From contig NZ_KZ826481.1 of the NCBI RefSeq assembly GCF_003205515.1, positions 1 to 64,000 of the forward strand: a DNA stretch of 64,000 bases. Direction: 5' to 3'. Positions within the stretch are counted from its first letter, which is position 1; each line of letters begins with the position of its first letter. The DNA is from Litorivita pollutaquae (GTDB taxonomy: Bacteria; Pseudomonadota; Alphaproteobacteria; Rhodobacterales; Rhodobacteraceae). Both the position numbers and the translations under genes were made by a program. The notes beneath the pieces were generated by a model. That model saw nothing but the letters and a program-made list of their open reading frames with translations. It had not been told where the DNA came from and did no database searches. Shown one piece after another: positions 60,284 to 64,000 of this stretch.

Positions 60284-61705
60284 TTAGGCTGCGGCACCGC
60301 CGCCATTGCCGCGATTTCCGCCGCCGCTGCGCCGACGGCGTTGGCCGCCCGGCTTGCCTGCGCCTTGGGGTTTCGCACCGCCAGCACCGCCGCCGCGCGG
60401 ACCGCCGCGCCCACGGCCGCCGCCGCCGCCATTGCGGCCACGTCCACCACCACCTTTGGCTTTCGGCGGAATATCCATTGCCTCCCACGGACGACCCGAG
60501 GCCACCGGGATCGAGGTTTTCATCACCTTCTGGATCGCCTTCAATTCATCCATCTCATCGGGGGCGCAAAACGCGATGGCCGCGCCATCCGCACCGGCGC
60601 GCGCGGTGCGGCCAATCCGGTGAACATAGTTATCCGGCACATTGGGCAGGTCATAATTGTAAACGTGCCGCACATCGGGAATATCAAGCCCGCGCGCCGC
60701 CACATCCGTGGCCACAAGAACCTTGATCTTGCCTTCACGGAACGCCTGCAAAGCGCGCTCACGCTGGCCTTGGCTTTTGTTGCCGTGAATTGCGCCGGCG
60801 GCAAATCCGGCCTTTTCCAAGGTTTTCATCAGCTTTTCACAGCCATGTTTGGTGCGACCAAACACCAAAGCCAATTCACCACGGTGCTTGTCGATCAACT
60901 CGATCAAAAGGTTGGTTTTCTCGGATTTGGCGATGAAGTGCACCTCTTGGGTAACCTTATCGGCGGCCTTGCCGGGGGGGGACACCTGCACGCGCACCGG
61001 ATCTTTGAGGTAACTTGAGGCCAGTTCGTTCATCTGTTTTGGCATCGTGGCCGAAAACAGCATGGTTTGACGTTCGGACGGCAGCAACGCGGCAATCTTG
61101 CGCAGCGAATGGATAAAGCCGAGGTCAAGCATCTGATCGGCCTCGTCGAGCACCAAAAAGCGCGCTTTGTCGAGGCGCAGGGCACGACGATCCAAAAGGT
61201 CGATCAAACGGCCCGGCGTGGCGATGAGCAAATCAACACCGCGTTCGAGGCGCTTGATTTGCGTGTTGATCGATTGCCCGCCGACGACCACGGCGACGCG
61301 AATGTGGCTTTTGCCGACAAGCCCCGCGAGGTTGTCGCGGATTTGGTTGGCCAATTCGCGGGTCGGTGCGAGGATCAAGCCGCGCACCGATTTGGGTTCG
61401 GGCCGGCCCCCTTCACGCAAAAGCATGGTAATCAGCGGCAAACCAAAGGCGGCGGTTTTACCGGTGCCGGTTTGGGCCAATCCCATCACGTCGCGCCCGT
61501 CGAGCGCATGCGGAATGGCGCGGGTTTGAATCGGCGTGGGTTCGGTAATGCCCAATTCGGTCAGGCGCTGCACTAATTTGACGGGCAAGCCCATCATTTC
61601 AAAGGGGTTGCCGCCGGTCTGCGGTTTGTCTTCATCATTGATATGGATGCTGTCACTGTTTTGATCGTGCATATCCGCATCATGTGTGTGTGTGTTGTCA
61701 GTCAT
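60284..61705 (-). CDS. DEAD-box RNA helicase, RhlE-like
   Basis: This 473-residue ATP-dependent RNA helicase has AQTGTGKTAAF (motif I, about 75-85), PTRELANQI (Ia), LVLDEADQMLD (II), FSATMP (III), VFGRTKHGCEKL, and ATDVAARGLDIP plus HRIGRTARAG (V and VI). The C-terminal tail of about 55 residues is rich in Arg and Gly (RGG-like), typical of RNA-binding extensions. The ATG at 61705 has AAGGA five bases before it. It belongs to the ribosome-assembly/RNA-degradation helicases. Confidence 0.96.
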   Translation of the reverse strand: MTDNTHTHDADMHDQNSDSIHINDEDKPQTGGNPFEMMGLPVKLVQRLTELGITEPTPIQTRAIPHALDGRDVMGLAQTGTGKTAAFGLPLITMLLREGGRPEPKSVRGLILAPTRELANQIRDNLAGLVGKSHIRVAVVVGGQSINTQIKRLERGVDLLIATPGRLIDLLDRRALRLDKARFLVLDEADQMLDLGFIHSLRKIAALLPSERQTMLFSATMPKQMNELASSYLKDPVRVQVSPPGKAADKVTQEVHFIAKSEKTNLLIELIDKHRGELALVFGRTKHGCEKLMKTLEKAGFAAGAIHGNKSQGQRERALQAFREGKIKVLVATDVAARGLDIPDVRHVYNYDLPNVPDNYVHRIGRTARAGADGAAIAFCAPDEMDELKAIQKVMKTSIPVASGRPWEAMDIPPKAKGGGGRGRNGGGGGRGRGGPRGGGAGGAKPQGAGKPGGQRRRRSGGGNRGNGGGAAA

Positions 61706-62235
61706 ATTTATCCTTGGCGCGCGGGTTTGCGCGCGAAAATCCAAAAGCGCCCCCAAGCGCGGAATGCGCCGGAGATCAGAGGGGTTGCGCATAGACTGAC
61801 GATGGGCCGGATTGCCCCGCCGCCGCCGATACGCTTCGGACCCACGCGTGATTTTGGGATCAACACCGAATGCTCTACTGAACCGTGCCGCACGAGGTGC
61901 CCGTTTGGGCTGGCGGCGTCCGCTTTGGCGGTGGCATCTGCTCACGCGGCAGAAAGCATCGGATAGAGGGCATATGGCGCAGCGCGGGAGCAAAGTCAAC
62001 TGCTGCGCTGCGGCACAGATGGCGGCGCGGTACAAGCCTCTGCCGATGCCCTGCGCACTTCGACGCGCACGCGGCGCGGTGCGGACTGCCCCTTAAGCGC
62101 GTCTGTAGCCCACATAAGACGCCGCCATATTCAGGCGCATGCGCCAATCACGCGGCGCGCGCTTTCCTATAAAACCCTCTGGTCTTGAGCGGACTGGCGC
62201 GTTATCTCTGCCGCATGTGACCTAAGAGACCGCCC
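61706..62235. other. Divergent intergenic region (530 bp), no supported gene
   Basis: This gap separates the helicase (minus) and the Fur-family gene (plus). It is the longest gene-free stretch in the window. Short open frames cross it on both strands, but their composition is Arg/Ala-rich and random-looking and none has a ribosome binding site. It could hold a long helicase leader or a small RNA. I see no match to tRNA, tmRNA, RNase P or SRP RNA. Confidence 0.4.
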
Positions 62236-62646
62236 ATGCCCGACACCACGATCATCGACCGCTGCGAAACCGCCGGATTGCGCATGACCGGACAACGCCG
62301 AACCATTGCCACCGTTTTGGAAGCCGCGCATGATCATCCCGATGTCGAGGAGCTTTATGCCCGCGCCAGCGGCATTGACCCAAATATTTCTATTGCAACG
62401 GTGTATCGGACGGTAAAGCTGTTTGAAGAAACCGGCATTTTGGAAAAGGTCGATTTTGGCGACGGACGCGCGCGGTATGAAGATGCTGACCGCGATCACC
62501 ACGACCATTTGATCGATTTGGAAACCGGCCGCGTAATCGAATTTGTCGATCCGGAGATTGAAGCCCTGCAAGAGAAAATCGCACGGCGGTTGGGCTATTC
62601 CCTCAAAGGGCACCGTTTGGAATTATACGGCACCAAATTGAAATAG
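62236..62646 (+). CDS. Fur-family metalloregulator (Fur/Mur type)
   Basis: This 136-residue winged-helix regulator has a DNA-binding part GLRMTGQRRTIATVLEAA (about 14-31) and ISIATVYRTVKLFEETGIL (about 52-70). The metal-binding dimerisation part has DRDHHDHLIDLETGRVIEF (about 86-104) and ends HRLELYG. It lacks the CxxC zinc pairs of E. coli Fur, as usual in alphaproteobacteria, where this subgroup often senses manganese (Mur) and not iron. It is not Irr-like (no HxH haem motif seen). The orphan iron-binding protein at 51.3 kb might be a target, but no operator was recognised. Confidence 0.9.
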   Translation: MPDTTIIDRCETAGLRMTGQRRTIATVLEAAHDHPDVEELYARASGIDPNISIATVYRTVKLFEETGILEKVDFGDGRARYEDADRDHHDHLIDLETGRVIEFVDPEIEALQEKIARRLGYSLKGHRLELYGTKLK

Positions 62647-62800
62647 CCCGCAGGATTTTGCCCGCCGCGGTGCAAGCGTCATTTTACCCGATGCGGCAAA
62701 AGTGGCGCAAAGACCAAGCCACCGTAGCTTTACGGGACTATCCTTTCACGCGCCGCGCTCCTACGGTCGGGGTCCCGACCCTACCCGAAAAGTACCTTTC

Positions 62801-64000
<1,200 letters not shown>

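Noticed and set aside
60284-60460. Tandem GGN-type repeat in the helicase gene as a DNA repeat element
   Set aside because: It encodes the RG/G-rich C-terminal tail in frame, a normal feature of RhlE-like helicases.
61812-62096. Arg/Ala-rich open frame in the helicase/Fur gap
   Set aside because: Random-looking composition and no ribosome binding site.

Overview
This window is chromosomal DNA of an alphaproteobacterium, most likely a marine Roseobacter-group member of the Rhodobacterales. The grounds are the moderately high GC content, the VPLPA-CTERM surface proteins, a monomeric NADP-isocitrate dehydrogenase, and several gene orders typical of alphaproteobacteria (lptF-lptG-lptD-surA-pdxA-rsmA opposite pepA-holC; prfA-prmC-DUF4167; the SPFH/NfeD pair). 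The species cannot be named from the sequence alone. Almost all of the window is ordinary, densely packed core genome. The only mobile DNA seen is the end of an IS3-family element at the left edge. No CRISPR array, prophage, rRNA operon or replication origin was seen.

Left part (1-12 kb): the IS3 fragment lies directly upstream of a polar amino-acid ABC operon (ATPase, binding protein, two permeases). Monomeric isocitrate dehydrogenase follows. Next, between two CCA-encoding tRNA-Val genes, is a compact set that fits glucosylglycerate metabolism: a HAD phosphatase and a GT81-type synthase on the plus strand, facing a GH13 sugar phosphorylase and a small exported protein on the minus strand. 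An HU-like protein with a long basic tail and a tiny membrane protein precede lon.

Middle part (12-35 kb): lon carries a good RpoH-type promoter. Three VPLPA-CTERM proteins lie between lon and tgt, and a fourth lies at 30.7 kb. Then come an SPFH/NfeD pair, a SufT-like protein, a SatD/DUF3307 pair, and an IscA-like protein. They are followed by a 2OG-Fe(II) oxygenase, tpiA, a GGDEF-EAL protein, a TfoX C-terminal-domain protein, ndk, a YheS-like ABC-F ATPase, MarC, a membrane-anchored retropepsin-like protease and a multi-HAMP chemoreceptor.

Right part (35-64 kb): holC and pepA diverge from the LPS-export/outer-membrane operon (lptF, lptG, lptD, surA) that continues into pdxA and rsmA. The prfA-prmC-DUF4167 translation cluster and speB-DUF1499 follow on the minus strand. 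After them come mazG, an orphan ferric-iron binding protein, a nucleoside hydrolase coupled to a GNAT enzyme, SelO, an EamA exporter, a YjdF-like membrane protein, an EEP-family hydrolase, a CPA1 Na+/H+ antiporter, a secreted lipase-like hydrolase, an RhlE-like helicase, a Fur/Mur regulator, a second EamA transporter, and the 5' end of eno.

The most interesting items are the glucosylglycerate make-and-break module and the SatD-DUF3307 pair, a cyclase-fold protein with a helix-turn-helix tail coupled to a membrane protein and preceded by its own palindrome. Everything here was read by eye. Family names rest on motif recognition, not on database searches.
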